This document shows, one piece after another, positions 25,542 to 34,579 of a stretch of 64,000 nucleotides of DNA; the stretch's first letter is position 1, and every line of letters begins with the position of its first letter. The DNA comes from Clostridiaceae bacterium (GTDB lineage Bacteria > Bacillota > Clostridia > Lachnospirales > Lachnospiraceae). Under the pieces are notes generated by a model. That model saw only the letters and a list, made by a program, of their open reading frames with translations. It ran no database searches and was not told where the DNA came from. The DNA is taken from assembly GCA_009911305.1 (NCBI GenBank), contig QXXC01000007.1:1-64000 (forward strand), read 5' to 3'. A program made the position numbers and the translations under genes.

Positions 25542-26606
25542 ATGGAATACCCGATTGGTGTGGAGATGAGCAGGGACTATTTATCGTTTGAGACAGCCGG
25601 CGCGGCCTTAAAGCTGGTGCGTGATTTCATGCTGGTGAAGGAAGGGGAGAATGTGGTCATCACAGCAGACACCTCATCTGATTTCCGGGTGGCTGAGGCC
25701 ATAGCCGGAGCCGTCTGCGGCGTGGGGGCCACCCCGGTGATCGTGCAGTATCCCTCTTCGGGCAAAGCCTTTGAGGAGCCGGTCCGCCCGGTTGCGGACG
25801 CGGTAGAGCACGCGGATGTGTGGATTGAGCTGGCGTACTACTGCGCGATGCATTCCCCCTGCTTTCAGAAGGCGCTTGCCAATGGGGCGCGGTATACCTG
25901 CCTGACAGGTATGGATGTGATTATGCTGGTCAATACCGTGGGACGCGTGAATTACGATATTTTGATTGAGTTTGGCGAATACCTGACAGATAAGGTTCAC
26001 CGTTCCAATGAAGTGATTGTGCTGGACAAAAACGGGACGAATTTAACCGCCTACAATCAGGGGCGCGGCGTGAAGCACTCCGGACAGAGGGCGGCCAGGA
26101 AGGGATATCCGGTTATGCTGGGCGGACAGGTGAGCTGGTGCCCGGTGGAGGAGACGATTAACGGAAAGCTGGTATTTGACGCCGCCCTCTTCCCGCCGGA
26201 TTCCCTTGGGCTGTTGCACAGCAATGTGGAGCTGACTCTTGACAGGGGGCGCGTGACAAGGATTGAAGGAGGAAAGGATGCCGAAATCTTTGAGAAATGG
26301 CTGGCAGGCTTTAACGACCCGAATATGTACCGCCTGGCCCATTACTCTCTGGGCTTCAACCCCGGCGTGACCAGGGCGACCGGCCGTATCGTGGAAGACG
26401 AGCGCATCTTTGGCTGTATCGAAATGGGAATCGGCAGCCAGGGGGAAAGCCTGATGGGCGCTTTCTGGGATGCGGCGGCCCACACAGACGGGATTGTGTC
26501 AAAGCCCACGGTGATTCTGGACGGTCAGAAGCTGGAGGAAGACGGGATCTATACAGATCCGGAGGCAAGAAAGTTTTGTAAGGCTCTGGGAGCCGCTGGA
26601 TATTAA
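25542..26606 (+). CDS. NicX/M29-aminopeptidase-like metalloenzyme
   Basis: The 354-residue protein resembles 2,5-dihydroxypyridine 5,6-dioxygenase (NicX) and the aminopeptidase T-like fold: an N-terminal domain with LVKEGENVVITADT and a C-terminal metal region with AHYSLGFNPG (H267), EMGIGSQGE and AAHTDG (H314, D316). These three positions correspond to the NicX 2-His-1-Asp iron site. ATG 25542 has GGAGG at 8 bp and is preferred to ATG 25527. An O2-dependent ring-opening enzyme would be strange in an anaerobe, so a hydrolase of a heterocycle or peptide-like compound is more likely. It is in the operon with the transporter. Confidence 0.65.
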   Translation: MEYPIGVEMSRDYLSFETAGAALKLVRDFMLVKEGENVVITADTSSDFRVAEAIAGAVCGVGATPVIVQYPSSGKAFEEPVRPVADAVEHADVWIELAYYCAMHSPCFQKALANGARYTCLTGMDVIMLVNTVGRVNYDILIEFGEYLTDKVHRSNEVIVLDKNGTNLTAYNQGRGVKHSGQRAARKGYPVMLGGQVSWCPVEETINGKLVFDAALFPPDSLGLLHSNVELTLDRGRVTRIEGGKDAEIFEKWLAGFNDPNMYRLAHYSLGFNPGVTRATGRIVEDERIFGCIEMGIGSQGESLMGAFWDAAAHTDGIVSKPTVILDGQKLEEDGIYTDPEARKFCKALGAAGY

Positions 26607-26611
26607 GAAGA

Positions 26612-26690
26612 CAGTTCAGCCGCAGCAGTCCGGGTGTTCCGGATCGCTGCGGCCTGCCTGCGGTCCGGAACGGCTGAAATACAGCGGGTG
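26612..26690 (+). promoter_or_regulatory. Large hairpin between the NicX-like gene and pepD
   Basis: CCGCAGC...CCGG and CCGG...GCTGCGG form a stem at 26624-26656, and outer segments TTCAGCC and GGCTGAA offer an alternative, longer fold. There is no T-run, so it is more likely an mRNA processing/stability or attenuation structure than a plain terminator. Confidence 0.45.
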
Positions 26691-26720
26691 AAAACCATTT
26701 AAAACAGGAGGATAACAGAC

Positions 26721-28190
26721 ATGGCAAAACAAAACCGAAGGAAGGAACTGCTTCATTTTTTTAAAACGATCTGCCGGATTCCAAGACAGAGCGGGGACGA
26801 GGAGGCCATCAGCCGGTACATGGTGGAATTTGCAAAAAGCAGGGGGCTTGCGGCGGAGCGGGACGCATTCTGTAATGTGCTTATCCGCAAGCCGGCTACG
26901 ATACCGGGCTACAGCGGGCCGACGGTCATTCTGCAGGGCCATATGGATATGGTGTATGTAAAAACGCCGGAAAGCGCGCATATATATAAGGATGGTATCC
27001 GTGTAAAGGAGGAGGACGGCTTCCTGAGGGCTGCGGATGGAACGTCTCTGGGGGCGGACAACGGCCTGGCTTTAGCCTGTGTCATGGATCTTATGGATCG
27101 CCGCGATCTGAGGCTTCCGGCGCTGGAAATCCTGCTCACCGCCAGTGAGGAGACAGGGCTGGAGGGTGTGAAAAACCTGGAGCTTCATGATGTGAGGGGG
27201 ACGTATCTCATTAACCTCGACGCTGAGGAAGAGGGGGTATTTATTACAAGCTGCGCAGGCGGCGTACGCACGGATCTGTCGCTTCCTCTGGCATATGAGA
27301 CAAAGGCAGAGGAGACAGGGGTTCTCCTTACATTAGAGGGGCTGCGGGGCGGCCATTCCGGTCTGGATATCGGTCTTGGGAGGGCGAATGCGGTCAGGAT
27401 TCTGGGAAGGATCCTGTCACATGCCAACGGGCTTGCGGACTGCTCATATCTGGAGAGCCTGGGAAAGGCTAATGCCATTGCCTCTCAGGGGAGTGTGCGC
27501 CTGCATATGTCACAGGAGAGGAGAGAGGCGCTTTTGGAGAAGCTGTGTTCCCTGGAGCGGGATGTGAGGCAGGAGTTTGCCGGGACAGAGGAGATACGTT
27601 TCCGGATAGAGGAAAGGGCGGGGGCGCAGGAAGCGCGGGTATTGACGCAGGAATCCATGGAGAAACTGATTCAGGCCATCACCCTTCTGCCCTGCGGCGT
27701 GCTCACATGGGATCGCAAAAACCGGGAGCTGGCGCAGACATCGTCCAATATAGGGAGTATGGCGATCGCAGGGGACAGGATGATTTTCCTGTGCTCGGGC
27801 AGGAGCTCTGTAAAAAGGGAAAAGGAGCGTTTGAAGGAGTATATGCAGGTATTGGCGCAGGCCCTTGGAATGCAGTACCGGTTTCACGGCGATTACCCTC
27901 AGTGGGAATACGCAGGCCGGTCCAGGCTGAGGGAGATATGCGGGGAGGTTTATGCTGCATATTCCGGAAGGGATGCTGTTTTTACGGGAATCCATGCCGG
28001 GATTGAATGCGGCTATCTGGCGGAAAAGCTGGGCAGCCATATTGATATGATTTCCTGCGGGGCGAATCTGTACGATGTCCATACGCCGGCAGAACGGGCG
28101 GAGGTGGAGTCGTTTTACCGGATGGAGGAGATTTTGATTGCAGTTTTGGAACGGGTTGCGGCATGTCAGAGGGATCTTCACTTGAATTAA
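26721..28190 (+). CDS. pepD: Aminoacyl-histidine dipeptidase (M20 family)
   Basis: The 489-residue cytoplasmic metallopeptidase hydrolyses Xaa-His dipeptides. The di-zinc ligands are visible: H in ILQGHMDMV, D in LGADNGLA, E pair in ASEETGLEG, D in INLDAEEEG and H in DVHTPAE near the end. The lid domain has GLRGGHSGLDIGLGRANAV. The length matches PepD (485-490). AGGAGG precedes ATG 26721. It lies 115 bp behind the NicX-like gene with a large hairpin between; it may be part of the same catabolic unit or a separate housekeeping peptidase. Confidence 0.92.
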   Translation: MAKQNRRKELLHFFKTICRIPRQSGDEEAISRYMVEFAKSRGLAAERDAFCNVLIRKPATIPGYSGPTVILQGHMDMVYVKTPESAHIYKDGIRVKEEDGFLRAADGTSLGADNGLALACVMDLMDRRDLRLPALEILLTASEETGLEGVKNLELHDVRGTYLINLDAEEEGVFITSCAGGVRTDLSLPLAYETKAEETGVLLTLEGLRGGHSGLDIGLGRANAVRILGRILSHANGLADCSYLESLGKANAIASQGSVRLHMSQERREALLEKLCSLERDVRQEFAGTEEIRFRIEERAGAQEARVLTQESMEKLIQAITLLPCGVLTWDRKNRELAQTSSNIGSMAIAGDRMIFLCSGRSSVKREKERLKEYMQVLAQALGMQYRFHGDYPQWEYAGRSRLREICGEVYAAYSGRDAVFTGIHAGIECGYLAEKLGSHIDMISCGANLYDVHTPAERAEVESFYRMEEILIAVLERVAACQRDLHLN

Positions 28191-28257
28191 CCGGAACAAA
28201 ATGATATGATGGAACACAGTACCAAGAAACACAGACTCAATAAAGGAGAAAATCATC

Positions 28258-28776
28258 ATGCAAAACCCAATTGTAACGATTGAAATGGAAAACGGCGATG
28301 TTATGAAGGCTGAGCTCTACCCCGAGATTGCCCCCAACACGGTAAACAACTTCATCAGCCTGGTAAAGAGCGGCTTTTATGACGGCCTCATTTTCCATCG
28401 CGTCATCAAGGGCTTTATGATCCAGGGCGGCTGTCCGGACGGAAACGGGATGGGAGGCCCCGGCTACTCCATTAAAGGCGAGTTCAGCCAGAACGGCTTT
28501 GCGAATGACTTAAAGCACACAAAGGGCGTTCTTTCCATGGCCAGGTCAATGGCTCCTGACTCCGCCGGCTCCCAGTTTTTTATCATGCACGAGGATTCCC
28601 CGCATCTGGACGGCTCCTATGCGGCGTTCGGAAAGGTGACAGAAGGCCTTGACATTGTAGACAAGATTGCAGGCGTGCGCACGGACTGGGGCGATAAACC
28701 GCTCAAGGCCCAGAAGATAAAGACCATGACAGTCGAGCTGTCCGGCGCGGAATACCCGGAGCCGGAGAAGTGCTGA
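28258..28776 (+). CDS. Cyclophilin-type peptidyl-prolyl cis-trans isomerase
   Basis: The 172-residue protein is a single cyclophilin domain: IAPNTVNNFISLVKSGFYDG, LIFHRVIKGFMIQGG with the catalytic arginine, MARSMAPDSAGSQFFI and GSYAAFGKVTEGLDIVD. It has no signal peptide, so it acts in the cytoplasm on prolyl bonds during folding. AAAGGAG lies 8 bp before the ATG. The acetyltransferase starts 3 bp after its stop, so the two share a transcript. Confidence 0.93.
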   Translation: MQNPIVTIEMENGDVMKAELYPEIAPNTVNNFISLVKSGFYDGLIFHRVIKGFMIQGGCPDGNGMGGPGYSIKGEFSQNGFANDLKHTKGVLSMARSMAPDSAGSQFFIMHEDSPHLDGSYAAFGKVTEGLDIVDKIAGVRTDWGDKPLKAQKIKTMTVELSGAEYPEPEKC

Positions 28777-28779
28777 GGC

Positions 28780-29502
28780 ATGACCATTATAAAGAACATA
28801 AACATAGACGGAATACCGTATCCCGTCACGATTTCAGATGAAGAAGAGGCTCTCTCTGCCGCATATGAGGCAGGGGGAGCCATTATTGGAATATGGGCCC
28901 CGCCTTCCCCGGACATCCCGGACGAAAAAGAGGCCGCTCCCATTTTCTGGAAATGCCTCTATCTCGTCGCCTCCCCGGAGGAGCTTTCCCCGCAGCTTTT
29001 AGAACGCGCCGCCCGCCGCCGCGCGGATCTTCCCTGGCTGATCGGGGAAACCAGCCGCCTCCTGATACGCGAATTTACCTCCCGCGATCCCTTAGAACCC
29101 CCATCCGGCGAAGATGGAGACGGAGTGTTCTCCGACTGGGAAAAACGGGAGGCTTACCGCAAAAACCAGTATGCCTTTTATGAACACGGCCTCTGGGCGC
29201 TGACAGAAAAAACCAGCGGGCAGATCATAGGAAAGGCAGGCGTCACGGGGGAGGAGCTGAGCTACCACATCTATCCCCCTTTCCGCCGCTGCGGGTATGC
29301 GCGTGAAGCCTGTGAAAGGATTATCCGTCTGGCGCGCGAAGAACTGGGGCTGGCAAGGCTTTGGATCCGCATCAGAAAAGAAAACACGGCCTCCCTGCGC
29401 CTTGCCGGCGCGTTAGGGTTTCGGCCTGAGAAAACAATGAACGGTCCCGATCCGCAGGAATTGCGGTTGATACTGCCGCTGCGTAAGCAGCCGGGCGCCT
29501 GA
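28780..29502 (+). CDS. GNAT-family N-acetyltransferase
   Basis: This 240-residue protein has a ~90-residue N-terminal region with no recognised fold (the INIDGIPYPVTISDEEEALS segment), then a GNAT domain: RLLIREFTSRD, ALTEKTSGQIIGKAGV, YHIYPPFRRCGYAREACERI (acetyl-CoA-binding RxxGxA loop) and KENTASLRLAGALGF. It is of the RimJ/RimL type that acetylates protein N-termini or small amines; the substrate is unknown. It is translated right after the cyclophilin. Confidence 0.82.
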   Translation: MTIIKNINIDGIPYPVTISDEEEALSAAYEAGGAIIGIWAPPSPDIPDEKEAAPIFWKCLYLVASPEELSPQLLERAARRRADLPWLIGETSRLLIREFTSRDPLEPPSGEDGDGVFSDWEKREAYRKNQYAFYEHGLWALTEKTSGQIIGKAGVTGEELSYHIYPPFRRCGYAREACERIIRLAREELGLARLWIRIRKENTASLRLAGALGFRPEKTMNGPDPQELRLILPLRKQPGA

Positions 29503-29552
29503 AACATGCTTTCTCCCGCAAAGCGGGTGTACCCTCTCTTTCAATCTCTCAC

Positions 29553-29581
29553 TTGTATTTTACATAACCGACGTATATAAT
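29553..29581 (+). promoter_or_regulatory. Promoter of ispE operon
   Basis: TTGTAT (29553-29558) and TATAAT (29576-29581) are 17 bp apart, with the ispE start 81 bp downstream. A small hairpin CCCGCAAAGCGGG just upstream may terminate the preceding operon. Confidence 0.7.
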
Positions 29582-29662
29582 ATATTGTATACAAACCCAC
29601 GCGTATTCCAGCAGGCCGGCTGTCCGGCTGTCTCTGGCATACGCCTTAAACGGAGGAAAGGA

Positions 29663-30550
29663 ATGATAAAGCATCTTGGCCTTAAGGCCTACGGCAAGAT
29701 CAACCTCGCCCTTGATGTGCTCCGCAAAAAGGAAGACGGCTATCACGAGGTAAGGATGATCATGCAGACCGTGCGGGTATACGACAAGATTGACTTAATA
29801 CGCAGCGAACAGCCGGGCATCCGGCTCTCCACCAATCTGTACTACCTGCCTGATAATGAAAACAATTTGGGATACAGGGCCGCCAGGCTTTTGATGGACG
29901 AGTTTGGCGTTGGGGAAGGCCTTGAGATCCGGATCAAAAAGTTCATTCCCGTCGCAGCGGGGATGGCCGGGGGGAGCAGCGATGCGGCGGCCGTGCTGTT
30001 CGGCGTGAACAAGATGTTTTCACTGGGTCTTTCTATGGAGCAGTTAATGGAGCGGGGGGTGAAGCTGGGAGCGGATGTCCCCTACTGTGTTATGCGCGGG
30101 ACTGCCTTTTCGGAGGGGATCGGGGAGATTCTGACGCCGCTGCCCCCTGTCCCGCAGTGCCAGGTTTTAATCGCCAGGCCGCCGATCAGCGTGTCCACGA
30201 AGTGGGTCTATGAAAACCTGAATGTGGCTGCCAGAAGAGAGGACGAGCATCCGGATGTGGATCGGGTGCGGCGCGCGATCGGGGAGGCGGATCTGTACGG
30301 CATAGCCGGGCATATGGGGAATATCCTGGAGACCGTGACGATCCCGGCCCATCCCGTGATCCGGGAGCTAAAGGAAGAGATGAAGCGGCTGGGAGCCATA
30401 AACGCTCTTATGAGCGGGAGCGGCCCGACCGTGTTTGGGCTTTTCGCAAATCCGGCGGCTGCTGAAAGGGCCTATGAGGAGCTGCGCTTCGGCAATACAG
30501 GGCTGGCGAGGCAGGTGTATTTAACCAGCTTTTATAACAGAAGAGCATAA
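29663..30550 (+). CDS. ispE: 4-diphosphocytidyl-2-C-methyl-D-erythritol kinase
   Basis: The 295-residue GHMP kinase of the MEP isoprenoid pathway phosphorylates CDP-methylerythritol. It starts LKAYGKINLALDVL, contains DGYHEV, the ATP loop VAAGMAGGSSDAAAVL near residue 96 and the C-terminal ALMSGSGPTVFGLF. ATG 29663 has GGAGG at 6 bp; the longer frame from 29585 is non-family. It heads an operon with a GntR regulator (28 bp downstream) and an Fe-S aldo/keto reductase, an order common in Lachnospiraceae. Confidence 0.95.
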   Translation: MIKHLGLKAYGKINLALDVLRKKEDGYHEVRMIMQTVRVYDKIDLIRSEQPGIRLSTNLYYLPDNENNLGYRAARLLMDEFGVGEGLEIRIKKFIPVAAGMAGGSSDAAAVLFGVNKMFSLGLSMEQLMERGVKLGADVPYCVMRGTAFSEGIGEILTPLPPVPQCQVLIARPPISVSTKWVYENLNVAARREDEHPDVDRVRRAIGEADLYGIAGHMGNILETVTIPAHPVIRELKEEMKRLGAINALMSGSGPTVFGLFANPAAAERAYEELRFGNTGLARQVYLTSFYNRRA

Positions 30551-30577
30551 ATGTAAATAAGGATAGGGGAATTTTGC

Positions 30578-31255
30578 ATGGGAAATAGCTTCGGTGTAAA
30601 TATGAACGAGTATCTCCCGCTTCGGGACGTGGTATTTAACACGCTCAGGCAGGCGATATTAAAGGGAGAGCTGGCTCCGGGGGAACGTCTGATGGAGATC
30701 CAGCTTGCCGAAAAGCTGGGAGTGAGCCGGACGCCGATCCGCGAGGCGATCCGCAAGCTTGAGCTTGAGGGGCTGGTGCTCATGATACCGAGAAAAGGGG
30801 CGGAGGTAGCGAAGATTTCGGAGAAGAGCTTAAAGGATGTCCTGGAGGTGCGCCGTTCACTGGAGGAGCTGGCGATTGAGCTGGCCTGCCAGCGCATAAG
30901 CGGCACGGATCTGGATGACATGGAAGGCGCGCAGGCAGCCTTCCGGGATGCGATCGCAAAAGGGGACGCCATGGAAATCGCGGAGACAGACGAGGCATAT
31001 CACGATGTGATTTACAATTGCACCAGGAATGCAAGGCTGGTTCAGATTTTAAATAACTTAAGGGAGCAGATGTATCGTTTTCGTTTAGAATATATTAAGG
31101 ATGAGGACAAACGCCAGATTCTTCTCATTGAGCATGAGAAGATCTTAAAGGCGCTGCGCAGCCGCCATGTCGCGGAGGCCAGGGCAGCGGTGCGCGAACA
31201 TATTGATAACCAGGAGATAACGGTTCTTAAAAAATTAAAGGAGAAGGAAGTATGA
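30578..31255 (+). CDS. GntR-family transcriptional regulator (FadR/FCD type)
   Basis: The 225-residue regulator has an N-terminal winged helix (LRDVVFNTLRQAILKGELAP, then GVSRTPIREAIRKLELEGLV) and a C-terminal all-helical FCD effector domain (LEVRRSLEELAIELAC, DEAYHDVIYNCTRNARL, HEKILKALRSRHVAEARAAV) with metal-binding histidines. FCD regulators sense small carboxylates. The stop overlaps the ATG of the next gene (ATGA). Targets are not evident from the sequence. Confidence 0.9.
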   Translation: MGNSFGVNMNEYLPLRDVVFNTLRQAILKGELAPGERLMEIQLAEKLGVSRTPIREAIRKLELEGLVLMIPRKGAEVAKISEKSLKDVLEVRRSLEELAIELACQRISGTDLDDMEGAQAAFRDAIAKGDAMEIAETDEAYHDVIYNCTRNARLVQILNNLREQMYRFRLEYIKDEDKRQILLIEHEKILKALRSRHVAEARAAVREHIDNQEITVLKKLKEKEV

Positions 31256-32469
31256 CATTTAAAGAAGCATATCTGACAGGGCAGATAGAATTCAGAGAGA
31301 TTGACAGCTATATTGAAACATGGAACCATTCCGACGGGGAACAGACGCTGGCAGCTTATCTGGGACTGAATGAGGAGGAGGAGGATATCTGGATCGAGGA
31401 GAGCGACGATGCGTTAAAGGAGCGGCTGGATGCCCGCGGGAGGGTGGCGGGGACGCCGGTGCTGCTGGGGAAGACCGGGATTGTGGTCAACAAGAACGGC
31501 TTCGGCGCGCTTCCCATTCAGAGGATTTCCGTGGAAGAGGCGGCGCATCTGCTCCGGAAAGCATACGATGGCGGAATCCGCTTTTTTGATACGGCCCGGT
31601 TCTATACGGACAGCGAGGAGAAGATCGGCTATGCGCTGAGCGATGTGCGGGATCAGATCTATATCGCCACCAAAACGGGGGCGGCGGACGCGGACGGCTT
31701 CTGGAAGGATCTGGAGACAAGCCTGCGCAACTTAAAGACCGATCACGTGGATCTGTACCAGTTCCACAATCCGCCGTTCTGCCCCAGGCCGGGAGACGGC
31801 AGCGGCCTGTATGAAGCCATGCTAAAGGCCAGGGAGCAGGGAAAGATCCGCTATATCGGCATAACCAACCACCGGATGGCTGTGGCGGAGGAGGCAGTGG
31901 AGTCCGGCCTTTACGCGACGCTCCAGTTTCCGTTTAACTGCCTGTCCACCGAGCGGGAGAGGGCGCTCGCAGAGGCATGCCGCAGGCAGAATATGGGTTT
32001 CATTGCCATGAAGGCGCTTTCAGGAGGCCTTCTGACCAACTCGGCGGCGGCCTATGCATACATCGATCAGTATGACCATGTGCTTCCCATCTGGGGGGTC
32101 CAGAGAGAAAGCGAGCTGGATGAATTTCTGAGCTATATTGACAATCCGCCGCAGATGACAGAGGAGCTTAAGGCCGTGATCGAAGCGGACCAGAAGGCGC
32201 TTTCGGGCGAATTCTGCCGCGGGTGCGGATACTGTATGCCATGCCCGGCGGGGATCGAGATCAATAACTGCGCCAGGATGTCCCTGCTGCTTCGCCGCTC
32301 CCCGTCAGAGGGCCATCTGTCAGAGGCAGGGCAGGAAAAGATGAAGAAGATCGAGGGCTGCCTGCACTGCGGCGCCTGCAAGTCCAAATGTCCCTACGGC
32401 CTCGACACGCCGAAGCTTCTGGAGGAAAATTACAGGGATTATAAGGAGGTTCTGGCCGGCAGGGCATGA
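31252..32469 (+). CDS. Aldo/keto reductase with C-terminal 4Fe-4S domain
   Basis: The 405-residue protein has an uncharacterised ~70-residue N-terminal extension rich in Asp/Glu, then the AKR barrel: RKAYDGGIRFFDTARFYTDS (catalytic Asp and Tyr), IATKTG and DLYQFHNPP (Lys and His). The C-terminus carries two cysteine motifs, CRGCGYCMPCPAGIEI and CLHCGACKSKCPYGL, which could bind Fe-S clusters. Such proteins are common in anaerobes and reduce unknown carbonyls. The acidic N-terminal extension is unusual, as most start near the barrel. It is co-translated with the GntR regulator. Confidence 0.88.
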   Translation: MTFKEAYLTGQIEFREIDSYIETWNHSDGEQTLAAYLGLNEEEEDIWIEESDDALKERLDARGRVAGTPVLLGKTGIVVNKNGFGALPIQRISVEEAAHLLRKAYDGGIRFFDTARFYTDSEEKIGYALSDVRDQIYIATKTGAADADGFWKDLETSLRNLKTDHVDLYQFHNPPFCPRPGDGSGLYEAMLKAREQGKIRYIGITNHRMAVAEEAVESGLYATLQFPFNCLSTERERALAEACRRQNMGFIAMKALSGGLLTNSAAAYAYIDQYDHVLPIWGVQRESELDEFLSYIDNPPQMTEELKAVIEADQKALSGEFCRGCGYCMPCPAGIEINNCARMSLLLRRSPSEGHLSEAGQEKMKKIEGCLHCGACKSKCPYGLDTPKLLEENYRDYKEVLAGRA

Positions 32470-32539
32470 GGCGGCAGTCCGGGCGGCTGAACTGTAACTG
32501 TCCAGAATCTTAAAAATATGTAAAAAACATATCCGTCTA

Positions 32540-32589
32540 TTGACAAAGTGACAGACTGTCACTATAATAATGACAGTCTGTCACTTTGT
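32540..32589 (+). promoter_or_regulatory. TetR operator overlapping a consensus promoter
   Basis: TTGACA (32540-32545), 17 bp, then TATAAT (32563-32568): a perfect sigma-A promoter. It lies within a 19-bp perfect inverted repeat (32543-32561 with 32571-32589, 9-bp spacer). Each arm itself contains the dyad TGACAG-N-CTGTCA, so there are two operators, one between -35 and -10 and one just past -10. The adjacent TetR gene suggests autorepression and control of the efflux operon. Confidence 0.85.
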
Positions 32590-32649
32590 TATTTTTATAC
32601 GTTGAAGACAAAAAGATGGGCGTATCGTTTTATAGGGGAGGGGCAAACT

Positions 32650-33288
32650 ATGCCGACGGAACGTTTTTACAGGCTTCCGGAAGAGAAAAAGCGGATTATT
32701 CGGGACGCGGCTTTTAAGGAATTCGCAAGGGTCCCGATTGATAAGGTCTCAATCAATCAGATTATCAAGGAGGCGGATATCTCCAGGGGGAGCTTTTATA
32801 CATATTTTGAGGATAAGTGGGATTTGTTGGGGTACATATTTGAGGAGAGCCAGGCCCGTATCCATCATTTATGCAGCGTCTACCTGGAGGAGTCTGAGGG
32901 TGATATATGGTATATGCTGCAGCGGATCATGGACGGCCTTCTTGAAAGCTGCTCCGAGCAGGAGAAATTTGATTTTGTCAAAAATGCGCTCAGCCATGCG
33001 AGCTCTGACGAGCTGGTAAGCAGCCTTTCCGGGTCAAAACAGGAGTGCGACCGCTTAAATGACGAGCTGCTGCGCTATATCTTTTTGCATTACAACAAAG
33101 GGCAGCTCCGGCCGATGGAATACGGGGAGTTTTTTGCTTTTTTCCAGTTTGCGATGTTTGCGATTGCGGTTGAGGTCAAGCGCTTTTTTGAAGGGACGTC
33201 TTTGGAGGAGATAAGGGAGAGCTTTAAGCTGCGGATAGATATCCTGCGGCGCGGCGTCTGCCCGCCTGAGCCCGGGGATGCATCATAA
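32650..33288 (+). CDS. TetR-family repressor of the RND efflux operon
   Basis: The 212-residue regulator has an N-terminal helix-turn-helix (KKRIIRDAAFKEFARVPIDK, then ISRGSFYTYFEDKWDLL) and a helical ligand domain. ATG 32650 has GGGGAGGGG upstream; the longer frame from 32548 begins inside the operator and is not real. It is first in a run of efflux genes and lies 61 bp downstream of the double operator. I infer that it represses its own promoter and releases on binding a toxic compound that the pump exports. Confidence 0.92.
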   Translation: MPTERFYRLPEEKKRIIRDAAFKEFARVPIDKVSINQIIKEADISRGSFYTYFEDKWDLLGYIFEESQARIHHLCSVYLEESEGDIWYMLQRIMDGLLESCSEQEKFDFVKNALSHASSDELVSSLSGSKQECDRLNDELLRYIFLHYNKGQLRPMEYGEFFAFFQFAMFAIAVEVKRFFEGTSLEEIRESFKLRIDILRRGVCPPEPGDAS

Positions 33289-33430
33289 AACAGCCGGGCT
33301 GTCTGAACGGCTGCCCATACAAATAATCGAAACTGCATAGAATTTTATTTATAGATTTAACAATGGGTAAAGGGTGCGGCGGCAGAAGGATAAAAGGGGC
33401 TGACGCGCCATGCCGAAACAGGAGGGAAAG

Positions 33431-34567
33431 ATGAGAAAAAGAGGAGTAATCATTACAATTGTAGTGGTTGTGGCTGCTGTGGCGCTGATAGCGCCGCGGT
33501 TTTTGAGGCCAAAGGAGGAGGTGGCGGCTGTTTCTCTTCCTATGGTATCAGTAGAGAAGCCGAAGATAGGCAGCATTGAGATTCAGACCGGGCTGACGGG
33601 CTCTGTAGAGCCGTCGGATATGGTCTATGTGATTCCCAAGGCCGCCGGCGAGGTGACACAGGTGTACGTAAAGGCCGGTGATTTCGTCCAGGAGGGGCAG
33701 AAGCTTCTGGATATTGACACAAAGCAGGTGGAAGGGGCCAAGATCAGCCTCGACACGGCGGCAGTGTCCCTGCAGGATGCGAATACGAACCTCCAGAGGA
33801 TGACGGTTCTTTACCAGAGCGGGGACATCTCGCGGCAGCAGTTTGAGCAGATCCAGTCAAGCGCCAGGATGGCAAAGCTGCAGTATGACGGAGCGAAGCT
33901 CGCCTATGACAACCAGATTGAATTCAGCTCCATCACAGCGCCCATAAGCGGCCTGGTGGAGAGCTTTAATGTGGAGGTTCACGACAATGTGGCCCAGTCG
34001 AATACGCTCTGCGTGATTTCCGGCAAGGGGACAAAGGCGGTTTCCTTTCATGTGACGGAGCGGGTGCTGGGGGGCCTTCACGTCGGGGATTCCATTACGG
34101 TGGAGAAAAACGGAAGCGAGTACCACGGCGCGATCTCGGAGATCAGCTCCATGGTGGATGCGGCCACCGGGCTTTTTAAGGTGAAAGCATCCCTGGACAG
34201 CGCGGATACCCTGGCGACCGGGGCGCAGGTGAAGCTTTATGTGACCTCCGAGCGGGCGGATCAGGCGATGCTGATCCCGACGGACGCCGTATATTATGAG
34301 GGCGGCCAGTCCATGGTGTACTTGTACAAAGACGGCGCGGTCGTGGAACAGGCGGTGGAGGTCGGCGTTTATGACGCGGAGCAGACACAGATTACAGGCG
34401 GCCTGACCATAGAGGATGATGTGATTGTGACCTGGAGCTCCGAGCTGTTTGAGGGCTCGGAAGTGGAGCTTTATGGAGGAACCTCTGCCGGCGGCGGACA
34501 GGAGACAGCCGCGAAGGAGAACGGGGAAGAGAAAGAAGAGCCAGAAGAAACAGAGGCAGAACAGTAA
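33431..34567 (+). CDS. RND efflux periplasmic-adaptor-type subunit (HlyD/MFP family)
   Basis: The 378-residue protein has an N-terminal membrane anchor (GVIITIVVVVAAVALIAPRF), then the adaptor layout: TGLTGSVEPSDMVYVIPKAA and GEVTQVYVKAGDFVQEGQKL (lipoyl half), a coiled-coil hairpin, the second lipoyl half SSITAPISGLVESFNVEV and a beta-barrel. The tail is rich in Glu/Ala. ATG 33431 has AGGAGGGAA just upstream; ATG 33410 does not. The RND pump gene follows after 12 bp. In a monoderm it would bridge the pump to wall or TolC-like partners. Confidence 0.92.
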   Translation: MRKRGVIITIVVVVAAVALIAPRFLRPKEEVAAVSLPMVSVEKPKIGSIEIQTGLTGSVEPSDMVYVIPKAAGEVTQVYVKAGDFVQEGQKLLDIDTKQVEGAKISLDTAAVSLQDANTNLQRMTVLYQSGDISRQQFEQIQSSARMAKLQYDGAKLAYDNQIEFSSITAPISGLVESFNVEVHDNVAQSNTLCVISGKGTKAVSFHVTERVLGGLHVGDSITVEKNGSEYHGAISEISSMVDAATGLFKVKASLDSADTLATGAQVKLYVTSERADQAMLIPTDAVYYEGGQSMVYLYKDGAVVEQAVEVGVYDAEQTQITGGLTIEDDVIVTWSSELFEGSEVELYGGTSAGGGQETAAKENGEEKEEPEETEAEQ

Positions 34568-34579
34568 GGAGGCCAATCG

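Noticed and set aside
25542-26606. Naming the gene nicX (dihydroxypyridine dioxygenase)
   Set aside because: The metal triad fits, but the reaction needs O2, and the organism seems anaerobic and lacks other nic genes here.
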